The notes under the pieces are model-generated. The model was not told the origin of the DNA. It ran no database searches and saw only the letters and a list, made by a program, of their open reading frames with translations. From contig CBFIIQ010000008.1 in the NCBI GenBank assembly GCA_965662685.1, forward strand, positions 20,283 to 84,282: 64,000 bases of DNA. Reading direction: 5' to 3'. Positions 17,347 through 25,541 of this stretch are shown here, piece after piece. Source of the stretch: Eutrophocola sp965662685. Its GTDB lineage: Bacteria > Pseudomonadota > Gammaproteobacteria > Pseudomonadales > Pseudohongiellaceae. Every line of letters starts with the position of its first letter. The first letter of the stretch is position 1. Made by a program: the position numbers and the translations under genes.

Positions 17347-17769
17347 CTAGGATTTCACTATTTTTAGCTCAGGTCGCCCAGACTTTGGCTTATCTCGACC
17401 GGTATTTTCGACAGGGGCTTTGTTTGGATCAGGGTTCGGCGGTTCCGGGATCGGATCGTCAGTATCAAAAATCATACCCTGTCCGTTTTCTTTTGCATAA
17501 ATGCCCAGTACAGCCTGACTTGGTACATAGACACGGGTTGGAATCCCGCCGAAGCGTCCATTAAATTCAATGCCATTATTGGATACTGACAGATCCTGCA
17601 CTGCAAGCGGGGAGATGTTCAGGATAATCTGGCCATCCTTGACGAAACTCTGGGGTACCTGCACTTCCTTGGCGTAGGCATTAACCAGAATATAGGGCGT
17701 GCAATTATTTTCAAGAATCCATTCGTTAAGCGCCCTTATCATGTAAGGTCGATGTGAAGTCATTTTCAT
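17347..17769 (-). CDS. sspB: SspB, ClpXP specificity-enhancing factor
   Basis: Adaptor that delivers ssrA-tagged proteins from stalled ribosomes to ClpXP. It has 140 residues: a folded ssrA-binding domain (RPYMIRALNEWILENNCTPYI, then LNISPLAVQDL and FNGRFGG) and a flexible proline/aspartate-rich linker, ending in GRPELKIVKS, which matches the ClpX-docking tail. Two N-terminal methionines are possible. It is 121 bp downstream of sspA; nothing convincing lies in that spacer. Confidence 0.95.
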   Translation of the reverse strand: MKMTSHRPYMIRALNEWILENNCTPYILVNAYAKEVQVPQSFVKDGQIILNISPLAVQDLSVSNNGIEFNGRFGGIPTRVYVPSQAVLGIYAKENGQGMIFDTDDPIPEPPNPDPNKAPVENTGRDKPKSGRPELKIVKS

Positions 17770-17890
17770 GGAGCCAGATCCTCCAGGAAAGCATTTCTAT
17801 CAATGCCTTCCTATACGTGCCAAAAAACTTCCTGTAACTGTTTGCCGCTGCCTTAAAATTTTCACAAAGAACCGATACTTCGGAACCTTG

Positions 17891-18526
17891 TTAAACCTTC
17901 ATTTCCTTTTCTTGTTCAGAAAGGCTTTCGACAACAGATTCGCGATCAAAGAGGCTGTTACGGTAATCAATCAGCGCCTTGGTTGCTTTTGTTTCAGGGA
18001 GTTTGATACCAATCTCTGGCAAGCGCCAAAGAATAGGCAATACACAACAGTCAACAATGGTGAATTCCTCACTCATGAAAAAGGGCTTTTCAGCAAAAAT
18101 TGGTGAGATGGAAATAATACTTTCCCTCAGCTCTTTTCTTGCCTTTTCCAACTGCGTTGGCGTGCCATCTTCTGCCTGTAATTTATCAACCAGTGAACAC
18201 CAGTCTTTCTCGATTCTGTGCATCCACAGACGACTTTGAGCTCTGGCAACTGGATAAACAGGAAATAGCGGCGGATGAGGAAAACGTTCATCCAGGTATT
18301 CCATCATGATATTGGGTTCATACAATACCAGGTCACGGTCAACCAGTGTTGGCAGGCTGTTATAGGGGTTTAGATCAGCCAGATCTTCTGGTTTGTCATG
18401 AACATCTACATCCACCACATCAACAGTGACGCCTTTTTCCGCCAGCACAATACGCACACGGTGACTGTATTGACTGGTTCCGTCAGAGTAAAAAAGCATC
18501 GAAGAGCGTTTAGTAACAACTCCCAT
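17891..18526 (-). CDS. sspA: SspA, stringent starvation protein A (GST fold, RNA polymerase-associated)
   Basis: Glutathione-S-transferase-fold protein that binds RNA polymerase and affects stationary-phase and stress transcription. The 211 residues include the thioredoxin-like half (SHRVRIVLAEKGV, DLADLNPYNSLPTLVDRDLVLYEPNIMMEYLDE) and the FPHPPLFPV surface motif used for polymerase contact. It sits downstream of the bc1 genes and upstream of sspB, the conserved arrangement in gammaproteobacteria. Confidence 0.96.
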   Translation of the reverse strand: MGVVTKRSSMLFYSDGTSQYSHRVRIVLAEKGVTVDVVDVDVHDKPEDLADLNPYNSLPTLVDRDLVLYEPNIMMEYLDERFPHPPLFPVYPVARAQSRLWMHRIEKDWCSLVDKLQAEDGTPTQLEKARKELRESIISISPIFAEKPFFMSEEFTIVDCCVLPILWRLPEIGIKLPETKATKALIDYRNSLFDRESVVESLSEQEKEMKV

Positions 18527-18655
18527 ATATCTCGCCTCAAAAAATAAACAAAAGAATTAATGCCTTACTAAATCGTAAAGCCCGGTAACCTTTCTAACGT
18601 TTTAGCCTTGTTCTTGAATCAATAATGTATCGACATTTCAGCCTATGCCCGTTGA

Positions 18656-20692
18656 TCAGTGATCAACGTCTTTCCAGTACTCCCTGTTTAATAACCAGGC
18701 AAATACCCCGAAAAAGGCAAGAAACAGCAGCACATAGCCACCAATTCGATGACGATCCAGTCGTGAAGGCTCTCCCATGTAATAAAGGAAGTTAACAAGA
18801 TCATAAATCACGTTATTGAACTCTTCTTCACCAAGAGTACCAGTGCCATCCACATGAACCAGGTGATCACAATGGTCTGCATCTTCGCAGCGCTGAACCC
18901 CCTGCATTCCTTCAAGCACATTTGGCATGGCCACATTGGGAAAAACCCGGTTGTTGACTCCGAAAGGTCTGCTTTCATCTTCATAAAAGCCAGTCAGGTA
19001 TCCATATAACCAGTCAGTACCGCTTGCTGAAGTGGTGGCGCGTGCCCTGGCCACAAGAGTCAGGTCAGGTGGAACAATACCAAATGCATTGGCACCAAGC
19101 TCAGCTGGCATGGCACTGATCATGAGATCACCGACAGCCGCATCTTCAGGGAAGATCATATACTCTTCCATCAACTCTTCAGGAATATCCAGATCAGCGG
19201 CAACGCGGTTATAACGCGAATAGGCCGCTGAATGACATCCCATGCAGTAGTTAATGAACGTGCGAGCACCAGATTGCAGTGACTCCTTGTTCTCCAGATC
19301 CATTTCCACGTGTTCCAGCTCAACACCTGATTCAGCCGCAACTGCCATCAAGGGCAATACTGTAAGACCGATAATCAGTACCAGGGCCAACAGCAATTGC
19401 GGAATAGAGATAAACCGACCTGTTACGCGATCCGGTGGCAAGCGTGTGGCTTCCTTGCGGGTATACCAGGGCATCAGGAAGAAATAGAGGAAATAAATAA
19501 TAGTGCAGAACAGAGCCAGTTTACCTCTGGCATCTGTAGGCGCCCAAACGCCAAGCACACCGAGAATAATGAAGCTTACCGTCAGTAACAGCAAGGCAAT
19601 GCGACTGTACCAGCCTTTGTAACGCATGGATTTGACCGGACTTCGGTCAAGCCACGGCAACACAAACAAAATGGCTATAGCCGCAGCCATCGTCACCAGT
19701 CCCCAAAATTTTGCATCAAGACCAAACAGTGGATAGGTAACCGCACGCAGCATTGAGTAGAACGGCGTGAAATACCAGACCGGGGCTATATGCTCCGGAG
19801 TTTTCAGGTTATCCGCTTCTGTGAAATTCGCATACTCGAGGAAATATCCACCCATTTCCGGCATGAAAAAGAGCACAAAACAGAACACAAACAGGAACAC
19901 TACAATAGCAACCAGGTCATGAACTGTGTAATAGGGATGAAATGCAATACCGTCACGGGGAATGCCTCTTTCGTCCTTGTTTTCCTTGATTTCAATACCA
20001 TCAGGATTGTTTGACCCCACTTCATGCAAAGCTACAAGATGGAGGAACACAAGAAATACCAATACCAGTGGCAGAGCAACAACATGCAAGGCAAAGAAGC
20101 GATTCAAGGTAGCACCGGAAATCAGGAAGTCACCCTGAACCCATACCATCAGGTCTTCACCAATATAAGGAATTGCACCAGCCAGGCTGACAATAACGTT
20201 GGCACCCCAGTAGGACATGTTGCCCCAGGGTAATACGTAGCCCATAAAGCCTTCAGCCATCAGCACCAGGAAAATAGTCATGCCAAACAGCCAGATCAGC
20301 TCACGGGGTTTGCGATATGAGCCATACATCAGGGCACGGAACATATGTAGATAAATAACCGCAAAGAAAGCCGAGGCACCGGTGGAATGCATATATCGCA
20401 GAATCCAGCCGTAATCGACATCGCGCATGATGTATTCAACTGAAGCAAAAGCGGCATCAGCACTTGGCGTGTAATTCATGGTCAGCCAGATACCGGTAAG
20501 TAACTGATTAACAAGAACTACCGTAGCCAGAACACCGAACACATACCAGATATTGAAGTTTTTCGGCGCATAGTACTTGGTCATATGCTTTTCGATTGTC
20601 TTGGTCAAAGGCAAACGAGCATCTATCCATCCCATCAGGGAGCTGGTTTTGGTTTTCGTATCCATCGTGGATGTGTTTTCTATTTCAGACAT
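18656..20692 (-). CDS. petBC: Fused cytochrome b / cytochrome c1 of the bc1 complex
   Basis: One open frame of 678 residues encodes both haem subunits of ubiquinol-cytochrome c reductase. Residues 1 to about 427 are cytochrome b: multiple helices, haem-ligand histidines in RYMHSTGAS/YLHMFR and ALHVVALP/FLHLVALH, and a Qo motif reading PVWY. About 428-451 is a hydrophobic segment ending in VAA that looks like an internal signal sequence; the cytochrome c1 part follows, with the haem c motif CMGCH at 483-487 and a C-terminal anchor at about 163-183 residues after it. Fused genes are known in Bradyrhizobium (fbcH), where the precursor is cleaved. In most gammaproteobacteria petB and petC are separate. 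It overlaps the Rieske gene by 1 base. Confidence 0.95.
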   Translation of the reverse strand: MSEIENTSTMDTKTKTSSLMGWIDARLPLTKTIEKHMTKYYAPKNFNIWYVFGVLATVVLVNQLLTGIWLTMNYTPSADAAFASVEYIMRDVDYGWILRYMHSTGASAFFAVIYLHMFRALMYGSYRKPRELIWLFGMTIFLVLMAEGFMGYVLPWGNMSYWGANVIVSLAGAIPYIGEDLMVWVQGDFLISGATLNRFFALHVVALPLVLVFLVFLHLVALHEVGSNNPDGIEIKENKDERGIPRDGIAFHPYYTVHDLVAIVVFLFVFCFVLFFMPEMGGYFLEYANFTEADNLKTPEHIAPVWYFTPFYSMLRAVTYPLFGLDAKFWGLVTMAAAIAILFVLPWLDRSPVKSMRYKGWYSRIALLLLTVSFIILGVLGVWAPTDARGKLALFCTIIYFLYFFLMPWYTRKEATRLPPDRVTGRFISIPQLLLALVLIIGLTVLPLMAVAAESGVELEHVEMDLENKESLQSGARTFINYCMGCHSAAYSRYNRVAADLDIPEELMEEYMIFPEDAAVGDLMISAMPAELGANAFGIVPPDLTLVARARATTSASGTDWLYGYLTGFYEDESRPFGVNNRVFPNVAMPNVLEGMQGVQRCEDADHCDHLVHVDGTGTLGEEEFNNVIYDLVNFLYYMGEPSRLDRHRIGGYVLLFLAFFGVFAWLLNREYWKDVDH

Positions 20693-21303
20693 TAAGAATT
20701 CTCTCCATCCAGACCAATCACTACAACATTATCACTTTCATAGAAATGGGGAGGTACAACCAGGTTATCCGGAGCCGGAACACCACTGTAAACACGTCCA
20801 GCCATATCAAACATGGAGCCATGACAAGGACAGAAAAAGCCACCCTGCCAGTCAGGATCATAATCCTGCGGTTGAACTTCGGGATTCATCAGCGGCGCAC
20901 AACCAAGATGTGTACATAAACCCACCATTATCATCACTTCCGGGCGAATTGAACGATATTCGTTCTGGCAGTATTCAGGCTGCTGACCAGCCTCTTCAGA
21001 AGCGGCATCGGCAAGATGATCAGTGTTGGATACCAGGCTCTCCAGAGTTGATTCTTCACGCATGAAGACATATACCGGTTGTCCACGCCAGGCTGGCATT
21101 GGGCCAAGTAATTCACCTGGGCTCAGACGACTGATATCAATGGAGATCGGGGCACCGGCAGCTAGAGCTTTGGCACTGGGATTCCAGGAACCTACAAAAG
21201 GAACTGCTGCGCCAGCGGCGCCAGCGGCACCTACCAGAGTAGTACTTCCGATGAGAAATCGACGACGCTTTTTATTAACGGCAGGGTTTGTGCCATCACT
21301 CAC
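20692..21303 (-). CDS. petA: Rieske iron-sulfur subunit of ubiquinol-cytochrome c reductase
   Basis: The 2Fe-2S subunit of the bc1 complex, anchored in the inner membrane with its cluster domain in the periplasm. It has 203 residues: a twin-arginine-like N-terminus (KKRRRFLIGST), a membrane anchor and Ala/Gly-rich hinge, and the cluster ligands CTHLGC and CPCHGSMFD. Its TAA stop overlaps the petBC ATG, so translation should be coupled. First gene of the bc1-ssp unit, with its own promoter about 115-140 bases upstream. Confidence 0.97.
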   Translation of the reverse strand: MSDGTNPAVNKKRRRFLIGSTTLVGAAGAAGAAVPFVGSWNPSAKALAAGAPISIDISRLSPGELLGPMPAWRGQPVYVFMREESTLESLVSNTDHLADAASEEAGQQPEYCQNEYRSIRPEVMIMVGLCTHLGCAPLMNPEVQPQDYDPDWQGGFFCPCHGSMFDMAGRVYSGVPAPDNLVVPPHFYESDNVVVIGLDGENS

Positions 21304-21417
21304 AATGATGTTCTCCTTTCAATCAACCAGTTAACCAACAGACTACCCTGTATACGGGGAATTTAGCCTTCTGGTCTGGAAATAAGGCCGGAATTAGGGG
21401 CAATAAATGGAGCGCGC

Positions 21418-21446
21418 ATGCTACTAAATATAGCCAGTTTTTTCAA
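21418..21446 (-). promoter_or_regulatory. Promoter of the petA-petBC unit
   Basis: On the minus strand, TTGAAA and TAGCAT are separated by exactly 17 bases. The predicted leader is about 108 bases. The site lies between the rpsI terminator and petA, where an independent promoter would be needed. Confidence 0.5.
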
Positions 21447-21490
21447 GGAAATCCGGGTGTTCCGATGCGAGATCCTGATAAATAAAAGCC

Positions 21491-21524
21491 AAAAAAAAAC
21501 GCCGGAGCTGTTGGCACCGGCGTT
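21491..21524 (-). terminator. Intrinsic terminator after rpsI
   Basis: On the minus strand, AACGCCGG and CCGGCGTT form an 8-bp GC-rich stem around an 11-base loop, followed by a long T run. It is 24 bases downstream of the rpsI stop. Confidence 0.85.
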
Positions 21525-21547
21525 ATCTTGTTTTTTACAGTAAAAAA

Positions 21548-21940
21548 CTATCGTTTTGAGAACTGTGGACGCTTTCTTGCTTTACGCAGACCAACTTTCT
21601 TGCGCTCAACTTCCCTTGCATCACGAGTCACAAAACCGGCTTTACGCAATGTTCCGCGGTTTTCCTCATTGAAATCGATCAGGGCACGGGTAATGCCGTG
21701 GCGTATTGCACCAGCCTGACCGAAACTGCCACCACCGGCAACCCTCACGTTGACGTCAAATTTATCAGTGACCTCAAGCAGTTCAAGGGGTTGACGAACA
21801 ATCATACGCGCCACTTCGCGACCGAAGAAGTCATCAATAGTGCGGTTATTGATAGTGATGGTTCCGGATCCGGATTTCAGAAAAACCCTTGCAGTAGAGG
21901 TTTTGCGTCGACCAGTGCCGTAGTATTGGGTAGCTGCCAT
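21548..21940 (-). CDS. rpsI: Ribosomal protein S9
   Basis: Small-subunit protein whose C-terminal tail reaches the P-site tRNA. It has 130 residues with YYGTGRRKTSTARVFLK at the start, the conserved GGGSFGQAGAIRHGITRAL, and a basic tail ending in KRPQFSKR. Normally encoded directly after rplM (L13); here rplM is not visible in the 106 bases before the gap, so it most likely lies in or across the gap at 22047-22145. Confidence 0.98.
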   Translation of the reverse strand: MAATQYYGTGRRKTSTARVFLKSGSGTITINNRTIDDFFGREVARMIVRQPLELLEVTDKFDVNVRVAGGGSFGQAGAIRHGITRALIDFNEENRGTLRKAGFVTRDAREVERKKVGLRKARKRPQFSKR

Positions 21941-21955
21941 ATTACTTTTCTCTTA

Positions 21956-21974
21956 ATTCAGCTCGCGAATTTTA
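21956..21974. repeat. 19-nt dispersed word, copy 1
   Basis: ATTCAGCTCGCGAATTTTA here and ATTCAGCTCGCTAATTTTA at 23496-23514 match at 18 of 19 positions. Both copies lie within about 100 bases of an N gap. The function is unknown. Confidence 0.6.
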
Positions 21975-22046
21975 ATCTTTAAATTTTAGTGTTCTGGTGG
22001 CGTTAACAAATTTTTCTGTTTGCCACTTTCTATACTTTCTATACTT

Positions 22047-22145
22047 NNNNNNNNNNNNNNNNNNNNNNNNNNNNNNNNNNNNNNNNNNNNNNNNNNNNNN
22101 NNNNNNNNNNNNNNNNNNNNNNNNNNNNNNNNNNNNNNNNNNNNN
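22047..22145. other. Assembly gap (99 N), expected location of rplM
   Basis: The gap is preceded by a 9-nt tandem repeat, ACTTTCTAT twice plus ACTT (22025-22046). The E. coli and Pseudomonas orders both put rplM next to rpsI, and neither flank here encodes L13; since L13 needs about 430 bp, the N length is a placeholder rather than a measured size. The 150 bases after the gap (22146-22295) are noncoding and end at the zapE stop. Confidence 0.8.
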
Positions 22146-22295
22146 TTTTAGGGACCATCCCCAAATGAGGGAGCGCGAATTCTACCGACGCGGCCCTCTG
22201 GATTCAAGTATTCATTGGCTTTTTTTAAGGAAATTGCCAATGTTTAGCCCCTGCCCTGGAATAACTCCCTCTTCGCACCCAATACAGGGCAATAA

Positions 22296-23426
22296 TCAGG
22301 CGTTGGGATGATGTTCCTGGCCAAGATACTCAAGAGATTGCATCTCAAGCAATCGGGAGCGGGTTCTTTCAAAAGGAAACGCAAGCTCAGTACCCGCATA
22401 AATTGATTCCAATGGCGATGCAGCCGAGATCACCAGCTTCACGTTCTGATCGTAAAACTCATCTACCATGGATATAAAGCGCCTTGCCTGGTCATCAATA
22501 CGGGCATCAAAAACGGGAATATTGGATATTATGACAGTATGAAAAAGTTGTGATACCTCTATATAGTCAGCTGCACTGCGGGGACCATCACAAAGCGCAG
22601 TAAATTCAAACCAGGCAATGCCCTCAGACCAGAAACGTGTCGCTATATCCCGACCCAGAATCTCCAGCACCTTGCCTTCCTCTGTCACCATGCCGCGAGT
22701 CAGACTATTAAAAGAATTCAACAAGGATTTATCTGCCTGCGCTCCCAAAGGGGTAATATAAATGCCGGCATTCTCAAGGGTACGAAGTCGGTAATCGGTC
22801 CCACCATCGACGTTTAGCACCTGGGTATGCTTTTCCAGCAGGGCAATTGCGGTAAGGAACTTTTGCCTCTGCAGCCCCCTTTCATAGAGCTTCGCAGGAA
22901 TAATGTTGGAGGTTGTGATCAGCACCATGCCATTATCGAACAGTGCCTCCAGCAGGTTGCCCAGTATCATGGCATCACCAATATCACTGACAAAAAATTC
23001 ATCAAAGCAAATTACATCGGCCTGGGCACTGATTTCCTTTGCCACCAGCCTGAGAGGATCCTTGTTTCCACGATTACTATAAAGCCCCCTGTGAACCATT
23101 TGCATAAAACGGTGAAAATGCATCCTGAGCTTTTTTTCACCAGGTAAACACTGGTAAAAGACGTCCATTAGATAGGTTTTACCGCGCCCCACCCCGCCCC
23201 ATAGATAGAGCCCTTTGATATTCAATTGCTTTTGCCCGAAAAACTTCTGTAACAAACGCGGAGAGCTTTGCCAGTAATTCACCAGCTGTTGGTAAATCAG
23301 GTCAAGCTCCCTTATCGCTTCTTCCTGAGCTCGATCTGGTTGAATTTTACCTTCAGCCAGGTCACGGGAATAATGTTGGGCGGGGGATTCGGAATATCTC
23401 AAGAAAAATTTTTCACCTGAATTCAA
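22296..23426 (-). CDS. zapE: ZapE, AFG1-like ATPase associated with cell division
   Basis: AAA-type ATPase of 376 residues that in E. coli associates with the Z ring under stress. The Walker A loop is LWGGVGRGKTYLMD, followed by the family motif HFHRFMQMVHRGL, Walker B VICFDEFFVSDIGDAMIL and the sensor region LITTSNIIPAKLYERGLQR. It sits where E. coli has zapE (between zapG and rplM). Confidence 0.95.
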   Translation of the reverse strand: MNSGEKFFLRYSESPAQHYSRDLAEGKIQPDRAQEEAIRELDLIYQQLVNYWQSSPRLLQKFFGQKQLNIKGLYLWGGVGRGKTYLMDVFYQCLPGEKKLRMHFHRFMQMVHRGLYSNRGNKDPLRLVAKEISAQADVICFDEFFVSDIGDAMILGNLLEALFDNGMVLITTSNIIPAKLYERGLQRQKFLTAIALLEKHTQVLNVDGGTDYRLRTLENAGIYITPLGAQADKSLLNSFNSLTRGMVTEEGKVLEILGRDIATRFWSEGIAWFEFTALCDGPRSAADYIEVSQLFHTVIISNIPVFDARIDDQARRFISMVDEFYDQNVKLVISAASPLESIYAGTELAFPFERTRSRLLEMQSLEYLGQEHHPNA

Positions 23427-23495
23427 TAATGCAGAACTGGAAAGTAATTATAGGTATACTTTATACCAAGTTACCAAGGTTTCTTTGCTGGCTAT

Positions 23496-23514
23496 ATTCA
23501 GCTCGCTAATTTTA
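23496..23514. repeat. 19-nt dispersed word, copy 2
   Basis: Second copy of the word seen at 21956-21974, with one mismatch. It lies 70 bases after the zapE start on the upstream side and 93 bases before the third N gap. Confidence 0.6.
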
Positions 23515-23529
23515 TTTCAGATGTAGTCG

Positions 23530-23784
23530 GATTGATTGGAAAATTGAACAGAGCAGAACCTGCGAGATCCTTATAGAAAAGTACTTTGAAATAGACAAAC
23601 ATTCCAANNNNNNNNNNNNNNNNNNNNNNNNNNNNNNNNNNNNNNNNNNNNNNNNNNNNNNNNNNNNNNNNNNNNNNNNNNNNNNNNNNNNNNNNNNNNN
23701 NNNNNNGATTGATTGGAAAATTGAACAGAGCAGAACCTGCGAGATCCTTATAGAAAAGTACTTTGAAATAGACAAACATTCCAA
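23530..23784. repeat. Identical 78-nt ends flanking a 99-N gap
   Basis: The bases at 23530-23607 and 23707-23784 are identical over 78 nt, each running exactly to the edge of the N run at 23608-23706. Exact identity stopping at the gap on both sides is what overlapping contig ends look like when scaffolded without being merged. The reading frame that shows a repeated peptide across the gap is a by-product. The real sequence here probably has one copy. Confidence 0.85.
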
Positions 23785-23860
23785 GCAAAATAACGCTAAC
23801 AGGATTTACCTGGCAATTTACCAGGATTATCAGCAACACTTATTAGCGACTATTATTGGC

Positions 23861-23908
23861 AACTGGTTTAGTAACAAGTTTGGTAACTGGTTTAGTAACT
23901 GGTTTAGT
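23861..23908 (+). repeat. Tandem repeat, 12-nt unit, upstream of zapG
   Basis: Four head-to-tail 12-nt units: AACTGGTTTAGT at 23861, 23885 and 23897, and the variant AACAAGTTTGGT at 23873. It ends 25 bases before the zapG ATG, so changes in copy number would alter the zapG leader. Confidence 0.9.
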
Positions 23909-23933
23909 ATGAACAGAACAAAGGATATTTTTC

Positions 23934-24401
23934 ATGGCCTGGCTTATCGGTCTAATTGGTTTCACCATCGGGTTAATAGCAGGCGCTATTGCTTACAAAC
24001 TGCTCAAGTCTGACGAGGCGAAAGTAAAAGCCCTTGAAGAGCAACTTGAAAAGCTCCAGGGAGAGTTTGAAGGTTACAAGGATAATGTCCATTCACACTT
24101 TAATAGTTCAGCCCAATTACTCACCACGCTCACGGAAAGCTATCGGGAAGTCTACCGGCATATGGCAGCCGGTGCGCAGGCTTTATGCCCTGAATACATT
24201 TCTGATCAGCTTTCCCATTCCGCAAAGGCCCAGGAATCCCTGACCCGTGATAGTTTTGCAGAGCCTCCTGAAAAGGACCCTGCAGAGGAGTTCAGCCCTC
24301 CCCGTGATTACGCGACCAAGACCAGCCCTGATCAAAAAGGCAATCTTTCTGAAGATTATGGCCTGGACAAGGTGTCTTCCAGCGAAAAGGAAAATACCTA
24401 A
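23934..24401 (+). CDS. zapG: ZapG (YhcB, DUF1043 family) envelope/division protein
   Basis: Inner membrane protein linked in E. coli to cell division and envelope synthesis. It has 155 residues: one N-terminal helix at 3-23 (WLIGLIGFTIGLIAGAIAY), a coiled-coil segment (KVKALEEQLEKLQGEFEGYK), the conserved HSHFNSSAQLLTTLTESYREVYRHMA and the PPRDYA motif near residue 120, then a charged disordered tail longer than that of E. coli (132 residues). Divergent from zapE as in E. coli. Confidence 0.92.
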   Translation: MAWLIGLIGFTIGLIAGAIAYKLLKSDEAKVKALEEQLEKLQGEFEGYKDNVHSHFNSSAQLLTTLTESYREVYRHMAAGAQALCPEYISDQLSHSAKAQESLTRDSFAEPPEKDPAEEFSPPRDYATKTSPDQKGNLSEDYGLDKVSSSEKENT

Positions 24402-24516
24402 GATAAGAACAGCCACTCCAGGTTCTTACTGAATCACGCAAAACAAACCTGATTCTTAAGATTATTCCCAACATTTTTTTTCATCCAACACCATAATTCC
24501 AGGGCCAAAATCTAAC

Positions 24517-24545
24517 TTGGGTTTGCCAATGAGTTCCCGTATAAT
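24517..24545 (+). promoter_or_regulatory. Promoter of cysD
   Basis: A perfect -10 element TATAAT at 24540-24545 lies 17 bases after TTGGGT, a weak -35 match. A weak -35 with a consensus -10 would fit an activated promoter such as one dependent on CysB. The leader (about 75 bases) contains a hairpin, GGGAG-TCTATG-CTCCC, around 24562-24577. Confidence 0.6.
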
Positions 24546-24625
24546 CTGCCGCCCGAGAGATCCGGGAGTCTATGCTCCCCGGGCATAATAAGAACAATCC
24601 TGGCTGCCTAACTGGTTATTCAAAA

Positions 24626-25537
24626 ATGATGACAGACCACAAGCTTACTCACCTCAAGCAACTTGAAGCAGAAAGCATTCATATCATACGTGAAGTGGCT
24701 GCGGAATTTGATAATCCGGTAATGCTTTATTCCGTAGGCAAGGATTCTGCTGTAATGCTGCACCTGGCTCTGAAGGCCTTTTACCCGGGCAAACTTCCTT
24801 TCAAACTTCTGCACGTAGATACCACATGGAAGTTCAGGGAAATGATTGAATACCGTGACAATCTGGCAAAAAAGCTTGGCCTGGATCTGATCGTTCACAT
24901 CAACGAAGAAGGCGTTCAGGAAGGCGTCACGCCCTTTACCCATGGCAGTGCCAAACATACTGACATTATGAAAACCCAGGCTCTGAAACAGGCTCTGAAT
25001 AAATACAAGTTTGATGCCGCCTTTGGTGGCGCACGCCGCGATGAGGAAAAGTCCCGTGCCAAGGAAAGGGTTTACTCCTTTCGCGACAAGAATCACCGCT
25101 GGGATCCAAAAAATCAGCGCCCGGAACTTTGGAATCTTTACAACGGCAAAATCAACAAGGGCGAGAGTATTCGTGTGTTTCCAATTTCCAACTGGACAGA
25201 GCTCGATGTCTGGCAATATATCCATTTAAACAATATCGATATACCGTCCCTCTATTTCGCAGCAGAAAGACCTGTGGTGAATTACGAAGGCACGGAAATA
25301 TGTGTAGACGATGACAGAATGCCAAAGGAACTGGCTACAACTGCAGTAATAAAGAAAGTACGTTTTCGAACCCTTGGCTGCTATCCCCTTACCGGTGCAG
25401 TTGAATCGGAAGCAAGCACCCTGCCCGAGATTATTCAGGAGATGTTGATGACTACAACCTCCGAAAGACAGGGTCGCACCATCGACAAAGACCAGTCTGG
25501 CTCCATGGAACAAAAGAAAAAAGAAGGCTATTTTTAA
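24626..25537 (+). CDS. cysD: CysD, sulfate adenylyltransferase subunit 2
   Basis: Catalytic ATP sulfurylase subunit that makes adenosine 5'-phosphosulfate. With the start at 24626 it has 303 residues, against 302 in E. coli. The adenine nucleotide hydrolase motif is YSVGKDSAVMLHLA, with FGGARRDEEKSRAKER and FPISNWTELDVWQYI downstream and a C-terminal SMEQKKKEGYF. An upstream in-frame ATG at 24572 would add residues with no homology and lies in the leader hairpin, so it was rejected. It is 4 bp before cysNC. Confidence 0.96.
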   Translation: MMTDHKLTHLKQLEAESIHIIREVAAEFDNPVMLYSVGKDSAVMLHLALKAFYPGKLPFKLLHVDTTWKFREMIEYRDNLAKKLGLDLIVHINEEGVQEGVTPFTHGSAKHTDIMKTQALKQALNKYKFDAAFGGARRDEEKSRAKERVYSFRDKNHRWDPKNQRPELWNLYNGKINKGESIRVFPISNWTELDVWQYIHLNNIDIPSLYFAAERPVVNYEGTEICVDDDRMPKELATTAVIKKVRFRTLGCYPLTGAVESEASTLPEIIQEMLMTTTSERQGRTIDKDQSGSMEQKKKEGYF

Positions 25538-25541
25538 TCCT

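Noticed and set aside
23498..23839. Minus-strand frame encoding a repeated peptide
   Set aside because: The repeat comes from the identical 78-nt ends of the gap; there is no ribosome site and no homology.
24572..24625. Upstream start for cysD
   Set aside because: The added residues have no match in the family and fall in a leader hairpin; start at 24626 gives the normal length.
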